DNA of 64,000 nt from Rhodoblastus sp963703385. GTDB lineage: Bacteria; Pseudomonadota; Alphaproteobacteria; Rhizobiales; Beijerinckiaceae. Numbering within the stretch: the stretch's first letter is position 1; every line of letters starts with the position of its first letter. The stretch is taken from contig OY969816.1 of assembly GCA_963703385.1 (NCBI GenBank), positions 992,001 to 1,056,000 on the forward strand, given 5' to 3'. Made by a program: the position numbers and the translations under genes. A model generated the notes under the pieces. It was not told where the DNA came from, made no database searches, and saw only the letters and a list, made by a program, of their open reading frames with translations. Of this stretch, positions 25,057 through 35,911 are shown in pieces.

Positions 25057-27462
25057 TCAGTAAAGGCCACCGGTTCCGGAGCCCACCTGGCCGTCCGAGC
25101 CTGGCGCGTTCGCGGCGGGCGCGCCGCCTTCGCCGCCGGCGTTATAGCTGTCGGGCGGCGCCGTGCCGGGCTTGAAAGCCTCCATGATCGAGCCCTGGCC
25201 CGAGGAGCGCATGCCGGTGTGGAGATCGACCGAGATCAGCTTGATGCCGGGCGGGACGCGGAAGGGCGTGTCCGGCTTGCCGGTGAGCGCCATTTTCATG
25301 AAGTCGCGGAAGATCGGCGCGGCATAGAGCGCGGCCTGGGCCTTTTCGCCGGTGGAGCGCGGCTTGTCAAAGCCAAGATAGACGCCGGCCACGAGGTCCG
25401 GCGAATAGCCGACGAACCAGAGGTCCTTGGCGTCGTTGGTGGTGCCGGTCTTGCCGGCGAGATGGCGGTTCAGCACCTTGATCGAAACGCCGGTGCCGCG
25501 ATCGATCACGCCTTCCATGATCGAGGTCATCTGAAAGGCGGTCAGCGGGTCGATCACCTGTTCGCTGTGGTCCACCAGCCTGGGCAGATTGGCGGCGTCG
25601 AAATTGTCGGCGTCGCAGCCCAGGCAGTCGCGGTCGTCGTGGCGGTAGATCGTATGGCCCTGGCGGTCCTGGATGCGGTCGATCAGGGTCGCCTTGATGC
25701 GCTTGCCGCCATTGTCGAGCATCGAATAGGCCGTGACCATGCGCATCAGGGTGGTCTCGCCGGTGCCGAGCGCCATGGAGAGCACCGGCATCAGATTGTC
25801 GTAGACGCCGAAACGCCGCGCATATTCGGCGATCAGCGGCATGCCGATGTCGCGCGCCAGCCGCACGGTCATCAGGTTCTTGGAATGCTCGACGCCATAG
25901 CGCAAGGTGTGCGGGCCGTAATGGCCCTCCTCGAAATTCTTGGGCCGCCACACTTCGCCATTGGGCTGGACGATCTCGATCGGCTCGTCGAGGATGATCG
26001 AGGAGGGCGTGTAGCCATTGTCGAGCGCCGCCGAATAGACGATCGGCTTGAAGGACGAGCCCGGCTGGCGCCAGGCCTGAATGGCGCGGTTGAAGGACGA
26101 CTGGTCGAAGGAGAAGCCGCCGACCATGGCGAAGACGCGCCCGGTATAGGGGTCCATCGCGATCAGCGCGCCGGAAATCTCAGGGATCTGACGCAGGCGA
26201 TATTGGTCGCGCGCGCCGTCGATCGGCTCGACATAGACCACGTCGCCGGGGATGAGCGCCTGGCGCAGGCGCTTGCGAATCCAGCGTGCGCCGTCCGGCG
26301 TGATCACGCCGGTCGTGCGTTGCGGGGACAGGTCGCCGGATTTCTCGCGCGGCGGCTGAAGGCCGATGCGCACGTCGGTATCGGAGGACTCCAGCACGAC
26401 GGCGAGGCGCCAGGGCGCGACGTCGCGGAGCGCGGGAACCTGCCCCAGCGCCTGGCCCCAGTCGGACCCGATGTCGATCTGCTTGATCGGGCCGTGAAAG
26501 CCATGGGCCTCGTCGAAACGGACCAGCCCGTCCACCAGGGCCTTGCGCGCCATCAGCTGCATCTTGGGGTCGAGGGTCGTGCGCACCGACAGGCCGCCCT
26601 CGTAAAGCTTCTTGTCGCCATAGCGGTCGCCGAGTTCGCGGCGGACCTCCTCGGCGAAATAGCCGGCCTCCATCGTGTCGGGCGAGAGCACGCGCGGATT
26701 GACGTTGAGCGGCTCGGCCATGGCCGCGTCGCCCTCCTGGCGCGTGGCGTAACCGTTTTCGACCATGCGCTCGATCACGTAGTTGCGTCGGGCGATCGCG
26801 GCCTCGCGGTTATGGAAAGGGTTGTAATTGTTCGGCGCCTTGGGCAGGCCGGCGAGATAGGCGGCCTCTGCCAGGGTCAGCTCGTTGACCGATTTGTCGA
26901 AATAGTTCAGCGCGGCGGCGGCAACGCCGTAATTGCCGAGGCCGAGATAGATTTCATTGAGATAGAGTTCGAGGATGCGGTCCTTGGAATAGGCTTGCTC
27001 GATGCGCAGGCTCAGCAAGGCCTCCTTGATCTTGCGATCGAACGAGCGCTCGTTGGTCAGAAGGAAGTTCTTGGCCACCTGCTGGGTGATGGTCGAGGCG
27101 CCCTGGATGTGGCGCGTGCCCTGGGCAAGGACCATGACGGCGCGCACCACGCCTTCCGGATCGATGCCGTGATGGGTGTAGAAATTCTTGTCCTCGGCCG
27201 AAATGAAGGCTTCCTTCACCAGATTGGGAATGGCGTAGGAGGGCAGATAAAGCCGGCGCTCATGGGCGTATTCCGCAAGGATCGATCCGTCGCCGGCATG
27301 GATGCGGGTCATGATCGGCGGGTCGTAATTCTTGAGCTGGGTATAGTCCGGCAGGTCCTTCGAATAGATGAAGACCAGCACGCCAGCCGCGAGCGCGCCG
27401 CCGACGAAAACAATCGCGCCCGTCGCGAAGAGAAAGCCGAAGAACCGGGCGATCAGACGCAT
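25057..27462 (-). CDS. mrcA: Penicillin-binding protein 1A
   Basis: An 801-residue bifunctional class A PBP that polymerises and cross-links peptidoglycan at the outer face of the inner membrane. An N-terminal membrane anchor (about 8-33) is followed by a GT51 glycosyltransferase domain (EAFISAEDKNFYTHHGID with the catalytic glutamate; ASTITQQVAKNFLLTNERS; KEALLSLRIEQ). The transpeptidase domain has SxxK in GSSFKP, SxN in EHSKNLMT and KTGTTND. A G/A-rich tail ends the protein. The order amiC-mrcA-prfB on this strand is conserved in Rhizobiales. Confidence 0.95.
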   Translation of the reverse strand: MRLIARFFGFLFATGAIVFVGGALAAGVLVFIYSKDLPDYTQLKNYDPPIMTRIHAGDGSILAEYAHERRLYLPSYAIPNLVKEAFISAEDKNFYTHHGIDPEGVVRAVMVLAQGTRHIQGASTITQQVAKNFLLTNERSFDRKIKEALLSLRIEQAYSKDRILELYLNEIYLGLGNYGVAAAALNYFDKSVNELTLAEAAYLAGLPKAPNNYNPFHNREAAIARRNYVIERMVENGYATRQEGDAAMAEPLNVNPRVLSPDTMEAGYFAEEVRRELGDRYGDKKLYEGGLSVRTTLDPKMQLMARKALVDGLVRFDEAHGFHGPIKQIDIGSDWGQALGQVPALRDVAPWRLAVVLESSDTDVRIGLQPPREKSGDLSPQRTTGVITPDGARWIRKRLRQALIPGDVVYVEPIDGARDQYRLRQIPEISGALIAMDPYTGRVFAMVGGFSFDQSSFNRAIQAWRQPGSSFKPIVYSAALDNGYTPSSIILDEPIEIVQPNGEVWRPKNFEEGHYGPHTLRYGVEHSKNLMTVRLARDIGMPLIAEYARRFGVYDNLMPVLSMALGTGETTLMRMVTAYSMLDNGGKRIKATLIDRIQDRQGHTIYRHDDRDCLGCDADNFDAANLPRLVDHSEQVIDPLTAFQMTSIMEGVIDRGTGVSIKVLNRHLAGKTGTTNDAKDLWFVGYSPDLVAGVYLGFDKPRSTGEKAQAALYAAPIFRDFMKMALTGKPDTPFRVPPGIKLISVDLHTGMRSSGQGSIMEAFKPGTAPPDSYNAGGEGGAPAANAPGSDGQVGSGTGGLY

Positions 27463-27643
27463 TCAACCACCTTTCGCCATCACCTTTCGCGGCGTTTCGC
27501 GCGACGCCTTGCCAATGCGCGCCGAGCCGATTGTCGCGGATTCGCCAAGCGAGCCTTCGCCTATACCACCTCGCCCGGCCGCGCGCCAAATCCGGCGTCG
27601 CCCGCCGCGCCGGCGCGCGTCGCGGTCGGAATCGCAGTGGATG

Positions 27644-28957
27644 CTAGTTGCCGACGCTTTGTGTCGCTTTAAGGGCGGTTGCGGCGGCCGGCGGCCGCTG
27701 CTCGGCGAAGAAACTGTCAATCGCCTTGGCGACCTGGGTCGCAGCCTTGTCGCGCCAGTCGGGCGAACTCAGATCGGCGACGTCCCTGGCGTTGGAGAGA
27801 TAGCCGAGTTCGAGCAGGACGGAAGGCACATCCGGCGACTTGAGCACGACGAATCCGGCCGAACGCCGGGGATTCTTGTTGAGCCGCGCCGCGACCTTGA
27901 AATATTCGCCGAGCGAGCGCGCGAAGACGCCGGAAAAGGCCCGGGTCTCGCGCCGGGTCAGGTCGAGCAGGATGTCGTTGACGTCGCCGGCGTCCTGCCT
28001 GGCTTCCTCGCCGGCCGAGGAATCGGCCATGTTCTCGTGTTCGGCGATCTTCGCGGCCTCGGCGTCGGAGGCGCGGTCCGAGACGGTGTAAATGGTCGCG
28101 CCGGAGACGTCGTCGTCCGCGCTGCGCAGGGAATCGGCGTGAACCGACACGAACAGGGCGGCGTTGAGCCGGCGGGCGATACGCGTTCTTTCGCCGAGCG
28201 AAACGAATGTGTCGTCGTCGCGGGTGAAGACGACGCGATAATGGCCGTTGGCGTTGAGCTTGGCCCCCAAAACCTTGGCGAAATCGAGCACGATGAATTT
28301 TTCGATCGCGTGATGCCGGCCCAAGGCGCCGGAGTCGACGCCGCCGTGGCCGGGGTCGATCACGACGACTGGCTTGTCCGAAGGCGGCGGAGCGGCAGCA
28401 GGGGAAGCCGGCGGCGGCGTGTCGGCGAGGGCCTGGCGTCGCGCGCCGGCGCGGGTCGCCGCCCTGAAGGCGGAGTCGGTCGAGGGGGCGAGGACGAGGT
28501 TGAGTTCGGCGGCGCCGGGAACCGCGACGCAGCCGGCGGAGACGATCTCGGCGGGGCCGGTGAGGTCGGCGACGATGCGCGATTTGCCGGGCGCGAGGCG
28601 GCCGAAGCGGAATGAGGCGATCAGCCCGGCCGTCGGCGGGGGCGGGGCATGAGAATGGCGCTGTTTCGCCGCGACGGGCCGCGCCGCGCCGGCGGCGGGA
28701 TCGATCTGGAAATTGACTTCGGGCAGGTCCATGACCGCGCGCGCCGGCGCGCCGAGGAGATAAGCCTCGGTCTTGACGCAGGATTGCAGGGTGAAGGAAA
28801 GCCGGGTCTGGCGGCCTTGGACTTCGCTATGGGCCGCGATGGCGACCGGCGGCGCGGTTTCGGCGCGCGCTTCCCCGAAGGGCGCGGCAAGGGCCAGCGC
28901 CAGCGCCGCGCCAAAGGCGGCGCGCTTCGGAAGTCGGAAGGCCATCGGCGGGCGCAT
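27644..28957 (-). CDS. amiC: N-acetylmuramoyl-L-alanine amidase with AMIN domain
   Basis: A 437-residue periplasmic amidase that splits daughter-cell peptidoglycan. Signal peptide at about 5-32 (AAFGAALALALAAPFGEARA). An AMIN septal-targeting domain spans roughly 40-180, a proline-rich linker follows, and the Amidase_3 domain carries the zinc-site motifs: IDPGHGGVDSGA (His), the glutamate-bearing HAIEKFIVLDFAK, and FVSVHADS (His), plus SVLLELGYLSN with the catalytic glutamate. A shorter start at 28945 is possible; neither has a strong ribosome-binding site. Divergent from rne, cotranscribed direction with mrcA. Confidence 0.92.
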   Translation of the reverse strand: MRPPMAFRLPKRAAFGAALALALAAPFGEARAETAPPVAIAAHSEVQGRQTRLSFTLQSCVKTEAYLLGAPARAVMDLPEVNFQIDPAAGAARPVAAKQRHSHAPPPPTAGLIASFRFGRLAPGKSRIVADLTGPAEIVSAGCVAVPGAAELNLVLAPSTDSAFRAATRAGARRQALADTPPPASPAAAPPPSDKPVVVIDPGHGGVDSGALGRHHAIEKFIVLDFAKVLGAKLNANGHYRVVFTRDDDTFVSLGERTRIARRLNAALFVSVHADSLRSADDDVSGATIYTVSDRASDAEAAKIAEHENMADSSAGEEARQDAGDVNDILLDLTRRETRAFSGVFARSLGEYFKVAARLNKNPRRSAGFVVLKSPDVPSVLLELGYLSNARDVADLSSPDWRDKAATQVAKAIDSFFAEQRPPAAATALKATQSVGN

Positions 28958-29688
28958 ATGTCGCGATCCAGAGACGTTCTACTTGCGGCGTTCTATATCG
29001 GGCTTCGTTCAGCGGCCGCAATGCGGCGATCGGACTCAGAGCACGAAATCGTTAAGGACCGTTTACCTCAATAGGCCATTTCGGCCTCGCCGACTGTCGC
29101 CCATCGGCAACAGGCGTTGAAAACTTGCCAAAGCCTCGGTCGATCGTTTACAAGAGGCTGTTCCAGTCCGGGCGCGACGCGATTCGCGCCGCAAGACGGG
29201 GGACGAGTTTTCCGGCCGCCGCGCGCCCGCCAGATTTCCGGGCAGTTCAGCGTGGCGCAAGGCTATGCCCGCCCTGGTCGTCAGCCGATTTGGACATTAT
29301 CCGGCGTCGCTGTCGCGCTGGAGGATAGGTGAAGATTTGTTCGGGCTTGCAAATAAACTTCGCGACGGATTCTTGGTCCTCGTGAAGGCCGCCGCCAGTG
29401 ACCTGTTCGGCTCTTCGCCGCGCCGGCCGGCGGGGCGTCGGGTTGCGAGCTGGAATTTGCCGCTCTTCCACGCGCCTTTGCGCCGGCCGGGCTCCGCGCC
29501 CGTCGTTTCACGCCGCGTTTCGGCGCGGCCCGCCGTCACTCCACCAATACCCGCAACCCCATCTCGCAAGGCGCGCCCGGCTCGGCGCGTCGCGGCGCGC
29601 GTTCTCCTGCCGGGACCTTTCCCATTCGCCGGAGCACGCGCTCGAACCGACGCGGCCCGTCGCCGCGCCTTGCCAACACGAGTTCGCA
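28958..29688 (+). promoter_or_regulatory. rne promoter/leader region
   Basis: 731 bases between the divergent amiC and rne starts with no convincing gene. It must hold both promoters. A long untranslated leader is expected upstream of rne because RNase E autoregulates by cleaving its own 5' leader in well-studied bacteria. The interval has several GC-rich self-complementary stretches, but no promoter element could be assigned with confidence by eye. Confidence 0.5.
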
Positions 29689-32600
29689 ATGGCCAACAAA
29701 ATGCTAATCGACGCCTCCCACCCCGAAGAAACGCGGGTGGTGGCGCTCAGGGGAAATAGAGTCGAAGAATTCGATTTCGAATCCGCGTCCAAGAAACAGC
29801 TTCGCGGCAATATCTATCTGGCGAAAGTCACCCGGGTAGAGCCGTCGCTTCAGGCCGCTTTCGTCGAATATGGCGGAAACCGCCATGGATTCCTCGCCTT
29901 TTCGGAAATCCACCCCGATTATTACCAGATCCCGCACGCCGACCGCCAGGCCTTGCTCGACGAGGAATTCCGGGCCCACCGCGAGGAAGAGGACGAGGAT
30001 TCGGGCCGCCGTCGCAGCCGCCGCAACCGGCGCGGCGCGGAACGCCGCGGCAACAATGACGACGAGCGCGTGACCGGCGAGGTCGCCGCCGAGGATTTGC
30101 AAGCCGAGGATTTGCAGGCCCAGGATTTGCAGATCGCCGGCGAGCTGGGCGAGGACGTTGGCGCGGTCGAAACCGCCGCCGAGGGCGAACCCGCGCAGGC
30201 CGGCGCCGAGGCGGCCGAGGCCGGGACGCCTCCGGTCGAGACGGTCGAGGCTCCCATCGCCGCGGCTTTGGTCGAAGACGCGCCGCAATGGCTGCCGGAG
30301 GACCGCGAACTGGCGAGCGATCCGGAGGGCTTCGCCGTGGTCGAGGCCGGCGACGAGGCCGCGGCGGCGTCCGAAAAAGCTTCCCGCGCCGCCGCTGCGG
30401 CGAGCGAACAGGCCCCTGAACGGACCGCGGAGGACGACGAGGCGCGCGCCAGCGCCTTCCTCGATCTCGCGCAGCAGGATTTTTCCGCGCGCGGCGAGGA
30501 GGCCGAGGGCCGGCAGCCGGGCCAGGAAGGCGAAAGCGGCCAGGAAGACGAAAGCGGCCAGGAAGACGAAAGCGGCCCAGAGGCCGAGAACGGCGAGCAG
30601 GACGAAGAGGAAACGGTCGAGCTGCTTGGCGGCGACGCCATGGATGAGACCCAGTACCGCGCCCCCCGCCTGCGCCGCCAATACAAGATTCAGGAGGTCA
30701 TCCGGCGCCGTCAGGTGCTGCTGATCCAGGTCGTCAAGGAAGAGCGCGGCAACAAGGGCGCCGCTCTGACCACCTATCTGTCGCTCGCCGGCCGCTATTC
30801 CGTGCTGATGCCCAACACCGCGCGCGGCGGCGGCATTTCGCGCAAGATCACCGACGCCAGCGACCGCAAGCGCCTCAAGGAGATCGCGCAGGACCTCGAC
30901 GTCCCGGAGGGAATGGGCGTGATCCTGCGCACCGCGGGCGCAGCGCGCACCAAGCAGGAGATCCAGCGCGATTTCGAATATCTGATGCGCATGTGGGAGC
31001 AGGTCCGCGAACTGACCCTGTCCTCGGTCGCCCCCGCCCTGGTCTATGAGGAAGGCTCGCTGATCAAGCGCGCCATCCGCGATCTCTACAACAAGGACAT
31101 CGACGAGGTCGTGGTCTCCGGCGAGGACGGCTATCGCGAGGCGCGCGATTTCATGCGCCTGCTGATGCCGTCCCATGTCAAGAACGTGCATTATTACCGC
31201 GATCCACAGCCGATCTTCGCCAAATGGGGCGCGGAATCCCAGCTCGACGCGCTGTTCCACAATCAGGTCACGCTGAAATCGGGCGGCTATCTGGTCATCA
31301 ACCAGACCGAGGCCCTGGTCGCGATCGATGTGAACTCGGGCCGCTCGACCCGCGAGCACAATATCGAGGACACGGCGCTGCGCACCAATCTCGAGGCCGC
31401 CGAGGAAGTCGCGCGGCAGCTGCGCCTGCGCGACCTCGCCGGCCTCATCGTGGTCGATTTCATCGACATGGAGGAAAACCGGAACAATCGCGCGGTCGAG
31501 CGTCGGTTGAAGGAGGCGCTGAAGGACGACCGCGCCCGCATCCAGGTCGGCCGCATTTCGCATTTCGGCCTGCTCGAAATGTCGCGCCAGCGCATCCGCA
31601 CCGGCGTCCTTGAAGGCTCGTCGGTGGTTTGCCCGCATTGCGCCGGCGCCGGCACGGTGCGCTCGACCGCCTCGGTCGCCGTCCATGTCATGCGCGTCCT
31701 CGAGGACGCGCTGATCAAGAGCGCCACCCACAATATCGTCCTGCGCACCCGCACCGACATCGCGCTCTATATCCTCAACCACAAGCGTTCGCTGCTGCGG
31801 CTGATCGAGGAGCGTTTCGGCGTTTCCGTGACGGTCGCCGCCGACAATTCCCTCACCGGCGGCGCCTATCACGCGCTGGAGCGCGGCGAACCCGCGGTCG
31901 GGCCCTCCGACCCGATGCGCCGGTTCGATCCGCGCCGTCCGATCGAGGACGTCGAGCCGATCGGCGAGGCTGAACTCGACGCGGAACTGGAGGAAGAGGC
32001 GGCGGTCGAAACCGCCGAGGCCTCGGAGTCCGAGAGCGCCGAGGATCGCGCCGACGCCGAAAACCGACGCCGGCGCCGTCGCCGCCGCGGACGCGGCAAG
32101 GGTTACGACCGCGAGGCCGCCGGCGTGGACGCCAATGCGCCCCAGCCCTCCGACGAAGGCCTTGAAACGGTTGCGGAAATCGCCGGCGAATTCATGGCGC
32201 CGTCCGCCGGCGAGGACGAAGGCGGCGAAAATGACGGGCGCGAGGAACGCCGCCGCGGCCGCGGCGGCTGGCGGCGTCGCGGCCGCGGCCGGTCCGGCGC
32301 CGAAACCGTCGAATCCGCCGGCGATTGGCGCAAGAGCGACGAGGAGGGCGCGGAATCGGCCCCGGCGGGAGAAGGCGGCGACGCCTTGATCGAGACCCTG
32401 GCCGACACGCCGGATTTTGCGCCGTTGCCGTCCTGGACCGACGAAGCCGCGCCGTCCGAGCCCGCGTCGCCGGCTCAGGCCCAGGTTGCGCAAGTCGAAA
32501 TCGCGCAAGCCAAGACGCGGGTCGAAAACGTTTCCGTCTCCGCTCCCGCGGTCACGCAGGAAGCCGAAACGGCGCCGGAACCCGCGCCGGCGCAGCCAAG

Positions 32601-32697
32601 CCAGCCGGAATTGCCGGTCATCACCGAGGCCGATCCCGACAAGCCGAAGCGCACCGGCTGGTGGGCGCGCGCCAAGGCCAACCTCACCGGGCGCTGA
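29689..32697 (+). CDS. rne: Ribonuclease E
   Basis: A 1002-residue endoribonuclease, scaffold of the RNA degradosome. The N-terminus MANKMLIDASHPEETRVVAL and the first half of the S1 domain (NIYLAKVTRVEPSLQAAFVEYG) are followed by a large acidic, repeat-bearing insertion (residues ~95-315; typical of alphaproteobacterial RNase E). The catalytic region follows: 5'-sensor GRYSVLMPN, DNase I-like VAIDVNSGRS and LIVVDFIDMEEN with the metal-binding aspartates, and the zinc-link CPHCAGAGTVRS. The C-terminal ~250 residues are acidic and arginine-rich scaffold with RRRRRRRGRGKG-type blocks. The start ATG 29689 is set by family alignment of MANKML. Confidence 0.95.
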   Translation: MANKMLIDASHPEETRVVALRGNRVEEFDFESASKKQLRGNIYLAKVTRVEPSLQAAFVEYGGNRHGFLAFSEIHPDYYQIPHADRQALLDEEFRAHREEEDEDSGRRRSRRNRRGAERRGNNDDERVTGEVAAEDLQAEDLQAQDLQIAGELGEDVGAVETAAEGEPAQAGAEAAEAGTPPVETVEAPIAAALVEDAPQWLPEDRELASDPEGFAVVEAGDEAAAASEKASRAAAAASEQAPERTAEDDEARASAFLDLAQQDFSARGEEAEGRQPGQEGESGQEDESGQEDESGPEAENGEQDEEETVELLGGDAMDETQYRAPRLRRQYKIQEVIRRRQVLLIQVVKEERGNKGAALTTYLSLAGRYSVLMPNTARGGGISRKITDASDRKRLKEIAQDLDVPEGMGVILRTAGAARTKQEIQRDFEYLMRMWEQVRELTLSSVAPALVYEEGSLIKRAIRDLYNKDIDEVVVSGEDGYREARDFMRLLMPSHVKNVHYYRDPQPIFAKWGAESQLDALFHNQVTLKSGGYLVINQTEALVAIDVNSGRSTREHNIEDTALRTNLEAAEEVARQLRLRDLAGLIVVDFIDMEENRNNRAVERRLKEALKDDRARIQVGRISHFGLLEMSRQRIRTGVLEGSSVVCPHCAGAGTVRSTASVAVHVMRVLEDALIKSATHNIVLRTRTDIALYILNHKRSLLRLIEERFGVSVTVAADNSLTGGAYHALERGEPAVGPSDPMRRFDPRRPIEDVEPIGEAELDAELEEEAAVETAEASESESAEDRADAENRRRRRRRRGRGKGYDREAAGVDANAPQPSDEGLETVAEIAGEFMAPSAGEDEGGENDGREERRRGRGGWRRRGRGRSGAETVESAGDWRKSDEEGAESAPAGEGGDALIETLADTPDFAPLPSWTDEAAPSEPASPAQAQVAQVEIAQAKTRVENVSVSAPAVTQEAETAPEPAPAQPSQPELPVITEADPDKPKRTGWWARAKANLTGR

Positions 32698-32765
32698 TCG
32701 CGCTCCGCTGAGTCGATCCGGCCCCCGTCCGGAAGGCTGACGCGATGGTGGCCCGTTCGCAGTTA

Positions 32766-32818
32766 GAGCGCGTTCGCAAATCACAGAGTCGAACGCGCTC
32801 AGTTATTTCTTTTTTTTG
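32766..32818 (+). terminator. Rho-independent terminator after rne
   Basis: GAGCGCGTTCG (32766-32776) and CGAACGCGCTC (32790-32800) are perfect inverted copies, followed by AGTTATTTCTTTTTTTT. Strong intrinsic terminator 69 bases beyond the rne stop. Confidence 0.92.
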
Positions 32819-32820
32819 AC

Positions 32821-32864
32821 GCATATTCTTGTTCGAAAAGTCTATCAACTTTTCGGGAATATGC
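32821..32864. repeat. Two-part inverted repeat
   Basis: GCATATTC (32821-32828) pairs with GAATATGC at the far end, and inside it CGAAAAGT pairs with ACTTTTCG around a CTATCA loop. The result is a long imperfect hairpin, AT-rich, between the rne terminator and the alr 3' side. It may be part of the convergent termination zone; on the minus strand a T-rich segment follows. Confidence 0.7.
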
Positions 32865-32866
32865 TC

Positions 32867-32921
32867 GAGCCCCATGCGAAGGCGGCGCCGCAAGCAAGGC
32901 GGCGGCCGCCTTCTGGGGCTC
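32867..32921. repeat. Long GC-rich hairpin before alr 3' end
   Basis: GAGCCCCA (32867-32874) pairs with TGGGGCTC (32914-32921), and inside it GAAGGCGGC pairs with GCCGCCTTC, all exactly. Third consecutive inverted repeat in the rne/alr convergent gap. Probably a transcription-blocking or RNA-protecting structure for the alr transcript. Confidence 0.7.
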
Positions 32922-32948
32922 TTGGCCTCACGTATCAGGTGATAAAAA

Positions 32949-34117
32949 TTACTTATCGTATTCTAAATCAATGAATTTCCCGCCGCGCATATATTCGCGG
33001 CGGAAGCGCGGTCCAAGGCGGGTCAGGATTTCATAGCCGATGGCGCCCGATCGTTTCGCAAGTTCGTCGACTGAAATATGGGGCCCGAGAATCTCGACGC
33101 GGTCGCCGCGCTGGAGCGGGCCGGCGTCGCTGATGTCGATGATGGACAGGTCCATCGAGATGCGGCCGACCACCGGGCAGAATTTTCCGCCGGCGAAGAC
33201 CTGGACGCCGGGCGGCGCCTCGGCGCCGCTGCGCGGAAAACCGTCGGCATAGCCGAGATTGAGGGTGGCGAGACGCCGGCGGGAGGGCGCGGTCCAGCGC
33301 GCGTTATAGCCGGCGGTTTCACCTGCCTCGACATCGCGGACCTGGAGAACTGCGGCGTGAAGCTCGACCACGCGCCGCATAGGATTTTCGGCGCCTGGGG
33401 TGGGATTGCCGCCGTAAAGCGCATAGCCGGGCCGGCAGAGGTCGAGAAAGGGCGCCTCGTCGAGAAACATGCCGGAGGAATTGCACAATGAAGCCGGCAT
33501 TGGCGGCAATGCGGCGCGGGCCTGCTGGAAACGCTCGATCTGCATTTTGGCGCGCGGCGACGAGCGGTCTTCGGCGGAGATGAAATGGCTCATGGCCAGG
33601 ACCGGCGCGAAATCCCCCATCAGGGCGCGCGCGGGGAAAAGGTCGGCGGCTGGCAGGCCGAGCCGGTTCATGCCGGTGTCGATATGGATCGCCGCCGGAA
33701 GCCGAGCGCCCTGGGCGCGGCAGAAACCGGCCCATTCCGCGAGTTCCGGCAGCGATCCAAGCACCGGGATGAGGCGGGAAGCGGCAAAGAGCGGGGAGGA
33801 ATCCGGCGACAGGCCGTTGAGGATGAAAATGCGCGCGTCCGGCGCGATTCGGCGCAGCGCCTGGCCTTCGCTCAGATGGGCGACGAAAAAGCTCGCGCAG
33901 CCCTCCTCCAGAAGCGCGCGCGCCACCGGCTCCAGGCCGACTCCATAGGAGTCGGCCTTGACCACGGCCGCGCATTCCGCGCGATCGGCGCCCCCGTGGC
34001 GCCCCCTTGGGCGCGGGCGGCGAGCCAGCGCCAGTTTTCGGCCAGAGCGTCGAGATCGATTCGCAGAATGGCCTGCCCCATCGCGCGGGCGTCTGCGGGA
34101 ACAGGCTCATCCGGCAT
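32949..34117 (-). CDS. alr: Alanine racemase, frame interrupted
   Basis: Alr makes D-alanine for peptidoglycan. ATG at 34117 (GAGG upstream, 7 bases after the dnaB stop) opens MPDEPVPADARAMGQAILRIDLDALAENWRW-like sequence with the family's N-terminal AILRIDLDALAENWR. The frame then changes around 33991-34006, after which VVKADSYGVG (PLP lysine), HIDTGMNRLG, SHFISAED, LCRPGYALYGGNP, TAGYNARW (catalytic tyrosine), LNLGYADGFPR and VGRISMDLS follow normally to the stop. Adding one G to either G5 run on the coding strand restores a single frame. Only this single base is wrong, so a sequencing error is the likely cause; a real null would need another racemase elsewhere. Confidence 0.85.
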
Positions 34118-34124
34118 GGAATCC

Positions 34125-35636
<1,512 letters not shown>

Positions 35637-35858
35637 TCCTGGCGCGACAGCCCGGCCGCCGCGCCGAATCGTTATGGATTATCGGATTTTTGCGACGGAA
35701 TACGCAATCGCCGGATGGTTGTGCCACGGAGCAGGGTGGAAGAGGTAAACAAATTCCGAACGGCGCAAGGCCGTCCACATTATCCACACCCTCCGCGCCT
35801 TCGCGCCGGGGCGCGCGTGATTTCGCTTGACCCGGGCGCCGGCGCCACGCGCGAAAAG

Positions 35859-35884
35859 GCCGGGCGGGATTGCGCCCGCCCGGC
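35859..35884 (-). terminator. Terminator after rplI
   Basis: GCCGGGCGGG (35859-35868) and CCCGCCCGGC (35875-35884) are perfect inverted copies with a 6-base loop. On the minus strand CTTTTC follows the stem. It lies just past the rplI stop and ends the rpsF-rpsR-DUF2232-rplI operon before dnaB. Confidence 0.8.
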
Positions 35885-35911
35885 GTGGAAAATGCTGATT
35901 CTACAAGGGGA

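Noticed and set aside
25219..27672. Very long frame antisense to mrcA
   Set aside because: The sense strand encodes a complete PBP1A with all motifs; the antisense translation has no domain.
29704..32784. Thousand-residue frame antisense to rne
   Set aside because: Sense strand is unambiguous RNase E; antisense frame is a by-product of codon bias.
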